Shown here: piece after piece, positions 1 to 5,780 of the stretch
How positions within the stretch are numbered: position 1 is the first letter of the stretch
How the letters are laid out: every line of letters starts with the position of its first letter
Source of the DNA: Candidatus Hecatellales archaeon
Lineage (GTDB): Archaea > Thermoproteota > Bathyarchaeia > Hecatellales > Hecatellaceae
Length of the DNA stretch: 5,914 nt
Direction of reading: 5' to 3'
Assembly (NCBI GenBank): GCA_003662485.1
Contig: QMYD01000073.1
Coordinates: forward strand, 1 to 5,914
Made by a program: the position numbers and the translations under genes
Notes under the pieces: generated by a model
What the model saw: the letters and a program-made list of their open reading frames with translations, nothing else
The model's database searches: none
What the model was told of the DNA's origin: nothing

Positions 1-429
1 GGCCTCCTTCAAGCCTACCACTGCGAGGATGCTGAAGCCGTAATTTTAACCATGGGAAACCTGGCTAGCACCACGAGGCTGGTAGTGGAAAAGCTTAGGA
101 GAGAAGGCTTCCACCTTGGCTTGGTTAAGCTTAGAAGCTTCAGACCCTTCCCAGCCTCCGAGCTGAGAGAACTCTTAGGAAAAGTTAAGGCTGTAGGGGT
201 TCTCGAAAGAAACTATTCGGTTGGAGGTTTTGGAGGCGCCGTCTACCATGAGCTTCGCTCAGCCCTCTACGGCCTCAACGGCCCCAGAATCCTCGGCTTT
301 ATAGCCGGCATGGGAGGCAAAGATGTAACCCCAAGCGAAATCGAAGCCCTAGCCAAGAAGACGCTTAGGGCTGCGAGTGGGGAGAGGATTGAAGGCGAGG
401 TTGAATGGCTCCTGGGAGGGATGGCCTAA
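1..429 (+). CDS. porA: Pyruvate/2-oxoacid:ferredoxin oxidoreductase alpha subunit, C-terminal part (5' truncated by window edge)
   Basis: The reading frame is open from base 1, and 142 residues are visible; the N-terminal two thirds lie outside the window. The segment matches the C-terminal transketolase-like domain of the alpha chain of archaeal POR: a LTMGNLAST strand-turn (residues 16-24), then VKLRSFRPFP (about 42-51), AVGVLERNYSVGG (about 64-76), FIAGMGGKDVTP (about 100-111) and the terminal EVEWL. The enzyme decarboxylates pyruvate (or a related 2-oxoacid) oxidatively with CoA to give acetyl-CoA, CO2 and reduced ferredoxin in the cytoplasm. An internal ATG at 52 is not a real start, because homologous sequence continues upstream of it. 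The stop overlaps the porB start by one base (TAATG). Gamma and delta subunits would be expected upstream, by analogy with other archaea. Substrate choice (pyruvate rather than another oxoacid) is not fixed by this fragment. Confidence 0.9.
   Translation, partial: GLLQAYHCEDAEAVILTMGNLASTTRLVVEKLRREGFHLGLVKLRSFRPFPASELRELLGKVKAVGVLERNYSVGGFGGAVYHELRSALYGLNGPRILGFIAGMGGKDVTPSEIEALAKKTLRAASGERIEGEVEWLLGGMA
414..420 (+). promoter_or_regulatory. Shine-Dalgarno site deciding the porB start
   Basis: GGGAGGG lies 8 nt before ATG 429, inside the end of porA. This spacing favours ATG 429 over the in-frame ATG at 405, which lies upstream of this site. Confidence 0.7.
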
Positions 430-1319
430 TGGAAGTACTAACCGTGGAGGAGCTTCCAAAAGAAGAATACTATATGCCTGGGAATGCCCTCTGCGCAGGC
501 TGCGGGGAAAGCCTAGCCATGAGGCTTGCCCTCAAAATCCTAGGCTGGAAAACCATCGTGGTAACGGTTCCAGGCTGCATGTCTGCCTCCCTAATCATGG
601 GGGCTTCAGCTGTCCCCCTCCTAGTTGGACCCTTCGCCTCCGGTGGAGCCCTCCTCTCAGGCATTGAAACAGCGCTGGAAGCCCAGGGGATAACGGATGT
701 GAACGTAGTGGCCTTTATAGGTGATGGAGGCACCGCCGACATAGGCTTCCAAGCCCTCTCAGCCATGGTTGAGAGAGGCCACAACGTCCTATACATCTGC
801 CTTGACAATGAGGCCTACATGAATACTGGGGGCCAGCGGAGCGGTATGACACCGCTTAAGGCTTCCACTACCACCACGCCTGGAATGGGCCTCCTCAAAG
901 GGAAACTCCAGCCCAAGAAGGATATGCCCCTCATCATGGCTGAGCATGGAGCCCCCTACGTGGCTACGGCCTCCATTGGTTTTCCCCTAGACTACATGGG
1001 GAAGGTTAAGAGGGCTATGAAGATTAGGGGGCCAAAGTACATTCAGGTCTTATGCCCATGCCCGGTGGGCTGGGGATACCACGAATCTAAAACCGTTGAA
1101 ATTGCAAGGCTGGCTGTAGCCTGCAGAGTATGGCCCTTATACGAGGTTGAGGGAGGGAAGTTCACCCTAACCTATGAGCCCAGGGAGCCTAAACCCTTAA
1201 GGGAATACCTTAGAGCCCAGCGGAGGTTTGACCACCTAACCGAGGAGGATATGGCAGAGCTGGAGAGGCTTGTAGAGGAGAAGTGGAGAAGGCTTAAGCT
1301 TAGAAGCCTTACAGGCTAA
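429..1319 (+). CDS. porB: Pyruvate/2-oxoacid:ferredoxin oxidoreductase beta subunit (TPP and [4Fe-4S] binding)
   Basis: The protein has 296 residues, normal for archaeal PorB. It holds the thiamine diphosphate site and one [4Fe-4S] cluster of the complex. Visible ligands are C22 and C25 (CAGCGE), C50 (VPGC) and C209 or C211 (CPCP). The C25-C50 spacing of 25 equals that of the proximal cluster of one-chain PFOR. The TPP motif starts with GDGGTADIG (98-106) and ends at N127, followed by MNTGGQRSG (131-139). The start chosen is ATG 429. An in-frame ATG at 405 would add 8 residues inside porA, but GGGAGGG at 414-420 sits 8 nt before ATG 429, and homologues begin a few residues before the cluster motif. 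The one-base overlap with porA implies translational coupling and equal subunit supply. No frameshift or missing ligand is seen. Confidence 0.95.
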   Translation: MEVLTVEELPKEEYYMPGNALCAGCGESLAMRLALKILGWKTIVVTVPGCMSASLIMGASAVPLLVGPFASGGALLSGIETALEAQGITDVNVVAFIGDGGTADIGFQALSAMVERGHNVLYICLDNEAYMNTGGQRSGMTPLKASTTTTPGMGLLKGKLQPKKDMPLIMAEHGAPYVATASIGFPLDYMGKVKRAMKIRGPKYIQVLCPCPVGWGYHESKTVEIARLAVACRVWPLYEVEGGKFTLTYEPREPKPLREYLRAQRRFDHLTEEDMAELERLVEEKWRRLKLRSLTG

Positions 1320-1501
1320 GGGTGATTCACCTCGATCGCGAAAAACATTACAGGGAGGAAATAGGGCGAAGACTACCCTTACAACCTCTCCCTCCAACAA
1401 CAATTCACTATGAAGCCTACCCTTATGCTGCATAACCCTATAGTCATGCTAAGCCTCTCAGCTACTTCAAGAAGTGTAGAGTTTTCTTTGAATTCTCTTC
1501 G

Positions 1502-1519
1502 AGGGTTGAAGATAACCCT
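1502..1519. repeat. Short inverted repeat upstream of the RPA promoter
   Basis: AGGGTT and AACCCT form a perfect 6-bp dyad around a 6-nt centre (GAAGAT), ending about 38 nt before the RPA TATA box. A second dyad, ACTTC-AA-GAAGT, lies at 1464-1475. They could be operator half-sites, but arms this short occur by chance, and no regulator gene in the window points to them. Confidence 0.3.
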
Positions 1520-1551
1520 GAATTTTCTAGGCTTAAAAGCCTCTCAGCCTT

Positions 1552-1565
1552 TGAATCTTTAAAAG
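1552..1565 (+). promoter_or_regulatory. Archaeal promoter (TATA box) of the RPA operon
   Basis: TTTAAAAG at 1558-1565 is the best TATA-like octamer in the 1320-1598 gap, preceded by TTGAATC as a possible BRE. It starts 41 nt before ATG 1599, so transcription would start near 1583-1588 and leave a leader of only about 11-16 nt. The position is read from sequence; no transcript data are available. Confidence 0.65.
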
Positions 1566-1598
1566 GACGGCTTACATAAAGTTTTTCTCGAAGGAGGA

Positions 1599-2804
1599 AT
1601 GGGTGAAAAATCTTCTGAAGGCTTGGAGGCTGTAATCTCCAAGATTCTTAAGGTTAGACCTGACCTTACTAGGGAGCAGGTTTTCCAGCTTATTGAGAGG
1701 AAGAGGGTGGAGGCTGGAAACCTCCTAAACCCTGAGGGGGCAGCCTTCCTCGTAGCCTCCGAGCTTGGAGTTAAGCTCTGGGATAAAAACCTCTCCACGG
1801 GGATGAAAATTAAGGATTTAGCTCCAGGCTTGAGAAGCGCCTCCCTCACAGGTAGGATTCTAGCCGTTGGAAAGGCTAAAACGTTTAGCAGGCCTGGGGG
1901 GAGGGAAGGCAAGCTTGTCAAGCTTGTCCTAGGCGACTCCACGGGGATGGTGGAAGTCTACCTCTGGGATGGAAGGGCGGAAGAAGCTGAGAGAATGGGG
2001 GTCTCGCAGGGTCTCCCAGTAAGGGTTGAGCAAGCATACACTCGTAGAGGGCTTTCAGGTAGAATTGAACTTCACTTGGCGGAGAAGGGAAGCCTCACCA
2101 TTCTAGATGAGAGTGAAGCCTCAGAAATTCCACCCCTAGAAAGCTTCTTCTCCAAGCCTTCTAGGCTTGAAGGCCTCCGGGAGGCGAATATTAGAGGGGT
2201 GGTTTCCAAGGTTTCCCAGGTTAAAAGCTTCCCAAGGCCTAGTGGTGAAGGAAAGGTTTTAAGGGTTAGGATTCTGGACGGGGAGGATGAGGCCACCCTC
2301 GTCTTCTGGGATGAAAAAGTGGAAGAGGTCTCAGGGATTAAGCCTGGAGACCTCGTGGAGGTGGTTAACGGGAAGATTAGGGAGGACCCGCTTGGAGGCT
2401 GGGAAATCCACGTTAGGAAGAGCTCCTACGTGCGGGTTAAGCCCTCCTATGCTCCTCCTCCAACTCCCGTTGAAGCTAAACCAACACCCATAGGGGGTCT
2501 TCAGCCAGGCGTTCGAGGGGTAACCGTTGAAGGCTACCTCGTTGAAACCCCAAGCCTTAAGGAGGTAACGTTGAGGGATGGGTCGAAGGTTAAGGTTGCC
2601 GAGTTCCTGCTCAGGGATGAGACGGGAAGCGTTAGGGTTTCAGCTTGGAGGGAGGTTGGTGAAATCCTTTCAAGGCTCCCCTCAGGATTGAAGGTTAGGC
2701 TTAAAGGGGTTACCGTGAAGGAGGGCTTTGCAGGGGGAGTTGAAATAGCCACAACCAGCGGAACCACCGTGGAGGTTATACCCATTGGAGAGGCTGAGGG
2801 TTGA
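1599..2804 (+). CDS. rpa: Replication protein A-like single-stranded DNA-binding protein with three OB folds
   Basis: 401 residues. Residues 1-60 form the small helical N-terminal module typical of archaeal RPA (DLTREQVFQLIERKR, then GAAFLVASELGV at 47-58). Three OB folds follow at about 71-170, 188-281 and 302-396. Each ends its core with the family's tryptophan strand: VYLWDG (W123), LVFWDE (W237) and VSAWRE (W350). A Pro-rich linker (PPPTP and repeats, about 284-298) separates OB2 from OB3. There is no cysteine, so the C-terminal zinc finger of euryarchaeal RPA41 is absent. It should coat single-stranded DNA in replication, repair and recombination. The start is ATG 1599, just after AAGGAGG. 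That SD is only 1 nt from the ATG, unusually close; TTG 1623 is an alternative start but would remove part of the helical module. It is the first gene of the operon and overlaps the next by 4 nt. Confidence 0.9.
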   Translation: MGEKSSEGLEAVISKILKVRPDLTREQVFQLIERKRVEAGNLLNPEGAAFLVASELGVKLWDKNLSTGMKIKDLAPGLRSASLTGRILAVGKAKTFSRPGGREGKLVKLVLGDSTGMVEVYLWDGRAEEAERMGVSQGLPVRVEQAYTRRGLSGRIELHLAEKGSLTILDESEASEIPPLESFFSKPSRLEGLREANIRGVVSKVSQVKSFPRPSGEGKVLRVRILDGEDEATLVFWDEKVEEVSGIKPGDLVEVVNGKIREDPLGGWEIHVRKSSYVRVKPSYAPPPTPVEAKPTPIGGLQPGVRGVTVEGYLVETPSLKEVTLRDGSKVKVAEFLLRDETGSVRVSAWREVGEILSRLPSGLKVRLKGVTVKEGFAGGVEIATTSGTTVEVIPIGEAEG

Positions 2805-3847
2805 AGCTGCCCCCAGGAAAGGTTCCCCAGCAAATCCTCCAGCAAACCGTTTTCCGCTTCCTAGGCGCTAAACGGGCAGACGTGGTTCTAGGGCCAGCCC
2901 TAGGCGAAGACGCAGCCATCGTTAAGGCTGGAAGGAGGCTTCTCGCCTTATCCTGCGATCCTGTAAGCGGAGCCGTGCGGAGGGTTGGATGGGTAGCCGT
3001 CCACGTAGCCTGCAACGACGTGGCCACTAGGGGTGTGAAACCCCTATGGCTCTCCACGGTGATCCTGCTCCCCGAGGGTTCGGCTAGCAGCCTCCTGCGG
3101 GAGATTTCAAGCCAGATAGGGGAGGCGGCTGAAGGGTTAGGGGTAGCCATCGTTGGAGGCCACAGCGAAACCACTCCAGGCCTCCGAAACCCCCTCGTAG
3201 TAGGCTTCGCAGCAGGGGTGGTTAAAGGTGGAAAATACGTTAGAACAGGTGGGGCTAAGCCTGGAGATAAAATCCTCATGAGTAAGGCTGCAGGCCTGGA
3301 GGGCACAGCCATCCTTGCCTCCGACTTCAAGGAACTCCTCGCCGGAAGGCTTGGACTGGAGGCCGTGGAGAGGGCTGAAGGCTTCTACCGTGAAATAAGT
3401 ATTGTTGAAGAGGCTTTGGCAGGCTTTAAGGCTGGGGGTGTTAGCGCCATGCATGATCCAACTGAGGGTGGGGTGGCTGGAGGCCTCCACGAGCTGGCTG
3501 AAGCCTCAAAGACAGGCTTTAGGGTTTGGGAGGAAGCCATACCCGTTAGGCCTGAAACCCTTGAAATCTGCAGGCTTCTAAGACTTAACCCACTTGCCCT
3601 AAACTCCTCAGGATGGCTCCTCCTAGCCGTAAAAAGCGAGAAAGCCGAGGAGGTTTTGAAGGCTATCCAACGCCTGGGAATCCAAGCCTCCATCATAGGT
3701 GAAATCCTCCAGGAATCTTCAAGGAGGCTGCTGGTGGATAGGAGGGGGAGGGAGCGTAGGCTCCCCTCCCCAAGCGGAGACGAACTCTGGAAAGCACTGG
3801 AAAGGGCTTCAAAACTCGAAAACGTTATGAAAGCCCAAGTAGAATAG
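2801..3847 (+). CDS. AIR synthase-related protein, HypE-like (archaeal paralogue without the HypE C-terminal cysteine)
   Basis: 348 residues of the PurM/AIR-synthase ATP-binding fold shared by HypE, ThiL, SelD and PurM. Visible signatures are GEDAA (35-39, nucleotide/metal loop), NDVATRGVKP (72-81), GGHSE (119-123), HDPTEGG (218-224, start of the C-terminal domain) and NSSGW (268-272). The start is TTG 2801, whose TTGA overlaps the RPA stop; homologues begin with a similar M-[KR]-L-P-P-G-K sequence, and GGAGAGG lies about 7 nt upstream. True HypE ends in a PRIC-like tail whose cysteine carries the carbamoyl/cyano group of the NiFe ligand. This protein ends AQVE with no terminal cysteine, so a hydrogenase-maturation role is unlikely. 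It is probably an ATP-dependent small-molecule enzyme of unknown substrate. Neighbouring RPA and Hsp20 genes do not reveal the substrate. Confidence 0.85.
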   Translation: MKLPPGKVPQQILQQTVFRFLGAKRADVVLGPALGEDAAIVKAGRRLLALSCDPVSGAVRRVGWVAVHVACNDVATRGVKPLWLSTVILLPEGSASSLLREISSQIGEAAEGLGVAIVGGHSETTPGLRNPLVVGFAAGVVKGGKYVRTGGAKPGDKILMSKAAGLEGTAILASDFKELLAGRLGLEAVERAEGFYREISIVEEALAGFKAGGVSAMHDPTEGGVAGGLHELAEASKTGFRVWEEAIPVRPETLEICRLLRLNPLALNSSGWLLLAVKSEKAEEVLKAIQRLGIQASIIGEILQESSRRLLVDRRGRERRLPSPSGDELWKALERASKLENVMKAQVE

Positions 3848-3855
3848 CCTAAGTG

Positions 3856-3862
3856 GAGGTGG
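3856..3862 (+). promoter_or_regulatory. Shine-Dalgarno site deciding the Hsp20 start
   Basis: GGAGGTG is a perfect complement to the archaeal 16S 3' end and lies 5 nt before ATG 3868. It overlaps the upstream in-frame GTG at 3853, which is therefore unlikely to be the start. Confidence 0.75.
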
Positions 3863-3867
3863 AAGGC

Positions 3868-4449
3868 ATGGTTTGGGATGAGTTCTTCGAGGACTGGTTT
3901 AAGAGGCGGAGGAGGTTTCCCTTCTTCAGGGAGTTCGACGAGATCGTCAGAGATATGGAACGCATGTTTGAGGAGGCCTTCAAAGAGTTTAGAGAGATGC
4001 CTGAAGGCCTAGTCCGGGAGAAGAGGCTTCCCGACGGCCGCATCGTCCGAGAGTACGGCCCCATGGTTTACGGGTACTCCATAACCATAGGCCCAGATGG
4101 CAAGCCCGTAATAAGGGAGTTTGGAAATGTTAAACCGTCCATGAAAACTGGAGCCTTAGACGTTAAAAGTGAGAGGGAGCCCCTCGTAGACATCATGGAG
4201 GAGGCTGAAACCATTAAGGTTATAGCTGAAGTGCCAGGCGTGGAGAAAAACGACATCCAACTCTATGGGACGGAGCGAAGCCTAACCATTAAAGTGGACA
4301 CTCCAACAAGGAAGTACTTTAAGGAGGTGGAACTCCCAGCTGAGGTTGATCCGAAAAGTGCTAAGAGCACCTATAAGAACGGGGTTCTCGAAGTAATATT
4401 GAAGAAGACTGCTCCAAAGCCTAAAGGTCAACCCATAAGGATAGAGTGA
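3868..4449 (+). CDS. hsp20: Small heat shock protein, Hsp20/alpha-crystallin family
   Basis: 193 residues from ATG 3868 (198 if GTG 3853 were used). The N-terminal arm is rich in Phe, Arg and Glu (DEFFEDWFKRRRRFPFF and a helix with MERMFEEAFKEF), typical of archaeal sHsps. The alpha-crystallin domain occupies roughly 95-182: a D-I-M-E-E strand, AEVPGVEKNDI, and the hallmark NGVLEV at 171-176. The tail carries the I-x-I motif (IRI, 190-192) that docks into neighbouring subunits during oligomer assembly. It is an ATP-independent cytoplasmic holdase that keeps unfolding proteins soluble. The gene starts 20 nt after the HypE-like gene and has its own strong SD, so it is read as the last gene of the RPA operon. 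A separate heat-inducible promoter inside the upstream gene was not seen but cannot be excluded. Confidence 0.93.
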   Translation: MVWDEFFEDWFKRRRRFPFFREFDEIVRDMERMFEEAFKEFREMPEGLVREKRLPDGRIVREYGPMVYGYSITIGPDGKPVIREFGNVKPSMKTGALDVKSEREPLVDIMEEAETIKVIAEVPGVEKNDIQLYGTERSLTIKVDTPTRKYFKEVELPAEVDPKSAKSTYKNGVLEVILKKTAPKPKGQPIRIE

Positions 4450-4475
4450 AGAGGCGGAGGGTCTTTCCGCCTTTT
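4450..4475. terminator. Bidirectional hairpin terminator between convergent operons
   Basis: AGGCGGA (4452-4458) pairs with TCCGCCT (4466-4472) around a 7-nt loop, and the stem can extend by an outer G-U and A-U pair to 4450-4474. On the plus strand the 3' arm runs into TTTT, giving U-rich RNA after a GC-rich stem, right behind the hsp20 stop. Read on the minus strand, the same stem follows the L31e stop directly, but without a U tract. It most likely ends hsp20 transcription and protects the 3' end of the opposing mRNA. Confidence 0.65.
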
Positions 4476-4756
4476 CAGCCTCCTTTTTCGGCTAGGAAAA
4501 CCCATACTACCCCATCTTTATCCTTCGCAGCCCTAACCCTAACCCTTCTTGGAGGCTTTTCAATACTTCTTCTCCAAACGAACTCGTTCAGCTTTCCGTC
4601 CAGCTTAACCTCCTCGGTTTTCATGTGCCTCTGAATGAAGCTTCTTATCTCCCTTATGGCTCTAGGGGTTCGAATAGGGCGGGGTACCCTCCAAACCCTC
4701 CTTAAGGGTATGGTGTAAACCCTCTCCTCTACCACTTCGATTTCACTTTCAGCCAT
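4475..4756 (-). CDS. rpl31e: 50S ribosomal protein L31e
   Basis: 93 residues, the usual length. The family signature is clear: ERVYTIPLRRVWRVPRPIR near residues 11-29, RAIREIRSFIQRHMK about 33-47, and the C-terminal RVRVRAAKDKDGVVWVFL. L31e is a surface protein near the exit of the peptide tunnel of the large subunit. The ATG is 11 nt after the L39e stop, with only a weak purine run (GGGGAAG) before it, so coupling to L39e translation is likely. In many archaea eIF6 and L18Ae follow L31e. Here the operon ends at the hairpin instead. Confidence 0.96.
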   Translation of the reverse strand: MAESEIEVVEERVYTIPLRRVWRVPRPIRTPRAIREIRSFIQRHMKTEEVKLDGKLNEFVWRRSIEKPPRRVRVRAAKDKDGVVWVFLAEKGG

Positions 4757-4767
4757 ATAGGCTTCCC

Positions 4768-4926
4768 CTAAAGATTCTTGATTTTCACCCTTCTCCAGTG
4801 GCGTCTGGCGGGGCTTGTTCTAACCCTACGATTGGTTCTAGCGGTTATCCAGGCCGGTGGAGGCTGGGCTGATTTAAGCTCCTTAGCCAGCCTAAGCTTC
4901 TTGGGTAGAGGCTTAACCCTAGCCAC
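4768..4926 (-). CDS. rpl39e: 50S ribosomal protein L39e (short gene with GTG start)
   Basis: 52 codons. Translation gives ARVKPLPKKLRLAKELKSA, then PPPAWITARTNRRVR and a final RRHWRRVKIKNL. This matches L39e through the K-L-R-L-A-K helix, P-x-W-[IV] followed by R/N-rich residues, and the R-R-H-W-R-R end. L39e is almost entirely basic and lines the peptide exit tunnel. The start is GTG at 4926-4924, one base after the PDCD5 stop; no ATG occurs in frame. It is flanked by PDCD5 and L31e, its standard neighbours in archaeal genomes, which strengthens the call. Its small size and GTG start make it easy for gene finders to miss. Confidence 0.94.
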   Translation of the reverse strand: MARVKPLPKKLRLAKELKSAQPPPAWITARTNRRVRTSPARRHWRRVKIKNL

Positions 4927-4927
4927 C

Positions 4928-5248
4928 CTAAATCCTCCTAATCCTTATATCCCTACGCCTCGAAGTTAAGGCTTCAAGAATCTTCTTTAACTGCTCATCC
5001 GTTACGGGTACGGGAAGCTTCCCAGCCTGAGCTAGCTGAAGCAGCTGGTTTTCCAGTTGCTCAGCGAATTCAGGCCTAACCATTCGAATGTTGGTAAGCC
5101 TCTGCCTGGCTTCAGGTGTTAGCACAATCCTTAGGGCTGCCTGCCTCTCAGCTTTAAGCCTCTCCTCCTCTGCAGCCTTACGCTGAAGCTCGAGGAGGCG
5201 TTGACGCTTAATCCTTTCAAGCTCTTCGTCTGAAACTTCATAACCCAG
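4928..5248 (-). CDS. PDCD5-family DNA-binding protein (start codon problem: CTG start or one-base indel)
   Basis: 106 residues if read from CTG 5248. A GTG at 5125 gives only 65 residues, but the frame stays open upstream and encodes the conserved N-terminal helix (SDEELERIKRQRLLELQRK, then a Glu/Ala/Arg-rich helix), so the short version is wrong. The core has LTPEARQRLTNIRMVRPEFA and AQAGKLPVPVTDEQLKKIL, and ends RRRDIRIRRI, a typical basic tail. Archaeal members are small three-helix proteins reported to bind DNA; their cellular role is poorly defined. No ATG, GTG or TTG lies in frame between the upstream stop (TGA 5269-5267) and the helix. CTG 5248, with GGAAGG 4 nt before it, is the only near-cognate candidate. 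Alternatively, one extra A near 5237 would give M-K-V-S-D-E-E from the ATG at 5241, which overlaps the S19e stop as ATGA. Confidence 0.85.
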   Translation of the reverse strand: MGYEVSDEELERIKRQRLLELQRKAAEEERLKAERQAALRIVLTPEARQRLTNIRMVRPEFAEQLENQLLQLAQAGKLPVPVTDEQLKKILEALTSRRRDIRIRRI

Positions 5249-5681
5249 CCTGCCTTCCCCCCTCCCTCAAGATTTGGGCTGCAATCTCGTCGAGGAGGCT
5301 TTGACCTTTCTCTGTTAGAACCCTACCCCTCCCCTGAACGGTTTTAACTAGGCCCGCCCTCTCAAGCTGCTGGAGAGCCTTCCTTAGAATGTTCCCACTT
5401 CCAGGCTTCGCATGTTCACGCCGCATTTTACCCTTCTTCCTCCCCCCATACTCCCTCCTAAGCCTTGAAACGCCTAAGGGGCCGTGGACGTAGAGCTTCC
5501 TGAGCAGCGAGGCGCAGCGGACGTACCACCAGTCCTCCCTATCCGGAGGCCTCTCCTTGTGAACCCCAGTCTTAACGTAGGAAGCCCAGGGGGGTGGTGA
5601 AACCTCTGGAACGTTCTCCATCAGGTAGCGGGAAACCCTCTCCACCAGCCTGTTAGGCTCCACATCGTATACGGTAGGCAT
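5238..5681 (-). CDS. rps19e: 30S ribosomal protein S19e
   Basis: 147 residues, the normal archaeal length. It begins MPTVYDVEPNRLVERVSRYL. The conserved core includes PPPWASYVKTGVHKERPP and WWYVRCASLLRKLYVHGPLG, then the basic loop GGRKKGKMRREHAKPGSG and a winged-helix end with LQQLERAGLVKTV and GRVLTEKGQSLLDEIA. S19e is a small-subunit head protein; eukaryotic S19 is needed for pre-rRNA processing. It is the first gene of the minus-strand operon. Its TGA overlaps an ATG (ATGA) at 5241 and the probable PDCD5 coding region by up to 11 nt. An SD-like GGTGAGG (5699-5693) lies 11 nt before the ATG, and GAGGG (5688-5684) lies closer. Confidence 0.96.
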   Translation of the reverse strand: MPTVYDVEPNRLVERVSRYLMENVPEVSPPPWASYVKTGVHKERPPDREDWWYVRCASLLRKLYVHGPLGVSRLRREYGGRKKGKMRREHAKPGSGNILRKALQQLERAGLVKTVQGRGRVLTEKGQSLLDEIAAQILREGGRQAGL

Positions 5682-5713
5682 AGCCCTCGAAGCCTCACCA
5701 GTCCAACCGTAAA

Positions 5714-5728
5714 CTTATACGTTTAAAG
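5714..5728 (-). promoter_or_regulatory. Probable promoter of the S19e operon (TATA-like boxes)
   Basis: Two AT-rich boxes lie on the minus strand: CTTTAAAC (5728-5721) and TATAAG (5719-5714), about 33-47 nt before the S19e ATG. Either would place the RNA start close upstream of the GGTGAGG site. TTTAAA is a palindrome and could also serve the rightward gene at 5781, though about 55 nt away. The choice between the two boxes cannot be made by eye. Confidence 0.5.
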
Positions 5729-5780
5729 GGAAGAGTTAAACCTTTTCCCTCCCAACCTATCCTTAACTGGGGGTTAAAGG

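Noticed and set aside
470..808. Antisense ORF inside porB
   Set aside because: It is a shadow of a clearly conserved gene; its translation is low-complexity with no recognisable family.
125..1307. 14-bp repeat TTAAGCTTAGAAGC at 125-138 and 1294-1307
   Set aside because: Both copies encode K-L-R-S with the favoured codons of this genome; there is no sign of recombination or mobility.
1321..1331. GGTGA-T-TCACC palindrome just after the porB stop, as a terminator hairpin
   Set aside because: A one-nucleotide loop cannot form in RNA, and no U tract follows.
1435..1558. C/D box guide RNA in the porB-RPA gap
   Set aside because: A CTGA D-box-like word is present near 1519, but no convincing RTGATGA C box pairs with it.
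2776..3330. Long antisense ORF (184 codons) within the HypE-like gene
   Set aside because: The plus-strand frame has all the family motifs; the antisense product is Pro/Ser/Thr-rich and unrecognisable, as expected for a shadow frame.
4928..5125. 65-residue ORF from GTG 5125 as the PDCD5 gene
   Set aside because: The frame upstream encodes 41 more residues that match the conserved N-terminal helices, so this start is internal.
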